Shown piece after piece: positions 62,445 through 64,000 of a stretch of DNA of 64,000 nt. The stretch's first letter is position 1, and the number at the start of each line of letters is the position of its first letter. The stretch lies in NCBI GenBank assembly GCA_002049455.2, contig KV918858.1, positions 124,001-188,000 of the forward strand, read 5' to 3'. The notes under the pieces were generated by a model, which had not been told where the DNA came from, searched no databases, and worked only from the letters and a program-made list of their open reading frames with translations. This stretch comes from Porphyra umbilicalis (taxonomy: Eukaryota > Rhodophyta > Bangiophyceae > Bangiales > Bangiaceae). A program made the position numbers and the translations under genes.

Positions 62445-63697
62445 TCACTCTGAGCTGACCCCGCCATCGGTGCCCGGGGTAGCATTGCGCAAGCGCACAA
62501 CTGTGTGGCGCGCCGCGTCAAGCTGTCGAGCCGCTGCGGGCTCCCGCGAGCTGCCCACCTCGCGCGTGACGCTCTCCTTTGCCGACAGCGCCACTAGGAG
62601 CAGCGTCGCCCCGTCGCTGTCGAGCGCGGCCGGGTCGGCGCGGGCACCGATCAGCACCATACAAACGGACTGCGTGAGCGCAGCCGCCGTCCAGTGCAGC
62701 GCGGTGCGGCGCATGTCCCCACCAGCAGCGTTCACGCTCGCCCCGTGCTCGAGCGACTGCCGCACCATGCGCACGTTGCACGCGTGCACCGCGCAATCGA
62801 GGGCGGTGTACCCGGCGTCTACGTCATTGCGATAGTCAACGTCCGCCCCAGCGCCGATCAGCGCCGACAGTACCGGCACGTCCTGGTTACGCCCGCGGCA
62901 GCACAGGACGTCCAGCGCCGCCCGTGCCGACGAGCCATCCAATCGAGGCAGCGCGCCGACGCTGCAGCCTCCCCCAAGCAGCACCGGGATCACGGCGGAG
63001 GGGTTTTCTCCGAGAATGGTAGCCTCCATGGCCCCCATGAAATGTGGACAAGGCAGCGCCAAGTCATGTCGCGCGCCCACCTCCAGCAGCCGCCCAACGA
63101 CGTCTTCCGAGCCGGCTTCCGCAGTGAGGACGAGCATGCACGTTCGCTCCGTCACGTCCGCCGCGACATGGCAGAGGGCGCCTTCCAAAACGGTGCGACA
63201 CATAACCGACGTCAGCGGTCGCACCAGAGTCAGCGCGCATTGTCCACGGTCGTTGCGCCAAGCGCGGTCTCACCCCGCGACAACAGAAAGGCCGCCACGT
63301 CGACGCGCTGGTTCCGCACCGCCATGGTCAGCGGCGCATGCTCATCCCGGTTGGGCAGCGCGATGAGCTCGGCGTCTGCCTCTGCCAGCCGCATCACCGC
63401 CGGCAGGTGCCCTGCCCGCGCCGACAGGTGCAGGGGTGTGCTCTCCCACAGCTGGCCACCACCACCGTCTGCGCGACACCCAGCCGCCAGTAGCACGTCG
63501 ATGGTCTCCACAGAGCCACACCGCGCTGCCATGTGCATCGACGACCGAAAACGCCAGGTGCGCTCCTTGCGCCAGCCGTCGTCCGCAGCAGCAATCGCCG
63601 CCGCCGTGGCGGTCGCATCGCCACTGTACGCTGCGGCGAGGACTGGCGTGAGTGGCGCCATGCGCTCGAACGCGTCGACCGACTCGTCTTTTGTCAT
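62445..63697 (-). CDS. Ankyrin-repeat protein, two exons
   Basis: ATG 63697 starts MTKDESVDAFERMAPLTPVL. Exon 1 (63697-63274) carries ankyrin-like helix pairs (SSMHMAARCGSVETIDVLLA; STPLHLSARAGHLPAVMRLA; PLTMAVRNQRVDVAAFLLSR). A GTGAGA donor after 63274 and an AAG acceptor before 63181 remove 92 bases in phase, joining LLSRG to ALCHVAADVTERTCML. Exon 2 (63181-62445) continues with further repeats (AGYTALDCAVHACNVRMVRQ; RRTALHWTAAALTQSVCMVL) and ends in GTDGGVSSE; 386 residues in all. Without splicing the frame stops at 63230. Such proteins mediate protein contacts; nothing shows the partner. An upstream exon beyond 63719 is possible. Confidence 0.7.
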
Positions 63698-64000
63698 GGC
63701 GGCCAAGTCGGACGGGCCTTACTGGTCCATCTCGCACCGCCGCTCGTAGAGGTAATCAGACACACCGTACGACTCTTTCGAAGCGGCGCCGACGCTGCCG
63801 TCCGAGCCGTCGTCGGAACCGCCAGCACTGCCTGCCCCCGTGGCGGCCGCAGCAGCGCCGCCGCTTCTCCCGGGGTGTGCGCCATGGTGGCACAGAGAGG
63901 ACAGACAGGCAGGACTTGGGGGAGGGGGGGGGTGCGCGTGTCGTGGTCGACCACCAGAGGACACGCCGGGTGGAGAAAAAGGGCCATGGAAATGACAGAA
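63698..64000. other. Right edge, possible upstream exon on minus strand
   Basis: A minus-strand frame without ATG reads GSDDGSDGSVGAASKESYG then VSDYLYERRCEMDQ and stops at 63719, exactly over a CCA/GTAAGG donor-like site. It could be a 5' exon of the ankyrin gene or of a gene entering from outside; I cannot decide which. Confidence 0.25.

Noticed and set aside
1-64000. tRNA, rRNA or CRISPR features
   Set aside because: Box-B-like words (for example GTTCAAATCC near 7946) lack a matching A box and stems; no rRNA segment was recognised. Direct repeats present are minisatellites with no unique spacers.

Overview
The window looks like nuclear DNA of a GC-rich, intron-poor photosynthetic eukaryote, most likely a bangiophyte red alga of the Porphyra/Pyropia type. 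This is inferred from gene content and style: plastid-targeted single-exon genes, long G/C homopolymers inside coding sequence, a helicase-associated-domain (HA) protein without a helicase, and ordinary eukaryotic genes (NSE2, CDC45, histone H3, PKD/REJ protein). No rRNA, tRNA, operon or bacterial feature was seen. The species assignment is inference.

Layout. 0-4.1 kb: the 3' end of a glycine/arginine-rich protein (+), the SUMO ligase NSE2 (-, three exons worked out here) and an EF-hand-like protein (-). 4.1-9.5 kb: no recognised gene; short repeats and a 628-bp TA-flanked inverted-repeat element. 9.5-19.9 kb: the two genes of a PIF/Harbinger-like DNA transposon face each other, a Myb/SANT-like protein (+) and a DDE transposase (-). 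Between them lie GC-rich tandem arrays, a degenerate 164-bp tandem repeat and a divergent histone H3 gene (-) that lacks lysine at the K9 and K27 positions. Both transposon genes end in nearly the same 3' motif. 21.6-22.6 kb: a second, inverted copy of the 628-bp element with the same kinds of satellite.

22.8-27.3 kb: three probable plastid proteins, an alpha/beta hydrolase (-), a PP2C-type phosphatase (+) and a DnaJ-type zinc-finger protein (+). 27.7-34.0 kb: a 2082-residue single-pass membrane protein of PKD/REJ type (-). 36.6-39.3 kb: replication factor CDC45 (+), convergent with a circularly permuted YlqF-type GTPase (-, 39.6-41.1 kb). 41.8-43.8 kb: plastid adenylate kinase and a DUF3054 membrane protein (+). 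44.7-47.9 kb: a three-HA-domain protein (-). 47.9-62.4 kb: gene-poor, lower-GC sequence with a tRNA pseudouridine synthase fragment, minisatellites and several small inverted-repeat elements. 62.4-63.7 kb: an ankyrin-repeat protein (-).

Several conserved proteins change reading frame inside G or C runs (Myb twice, CDC45 three times, adenylate kinase, HA protein, GTPase end). In every case the change equals one missing base, so systematic homopolymer under-calling is the simplest explanation. Gene models here should be corrected with that in mind rather than read as pseudogenes. The most notable candidate for new biology is the silencing-resistant-looking histone H3 variant placed between the two genes of an apparently intact Harbinger-like transposon.
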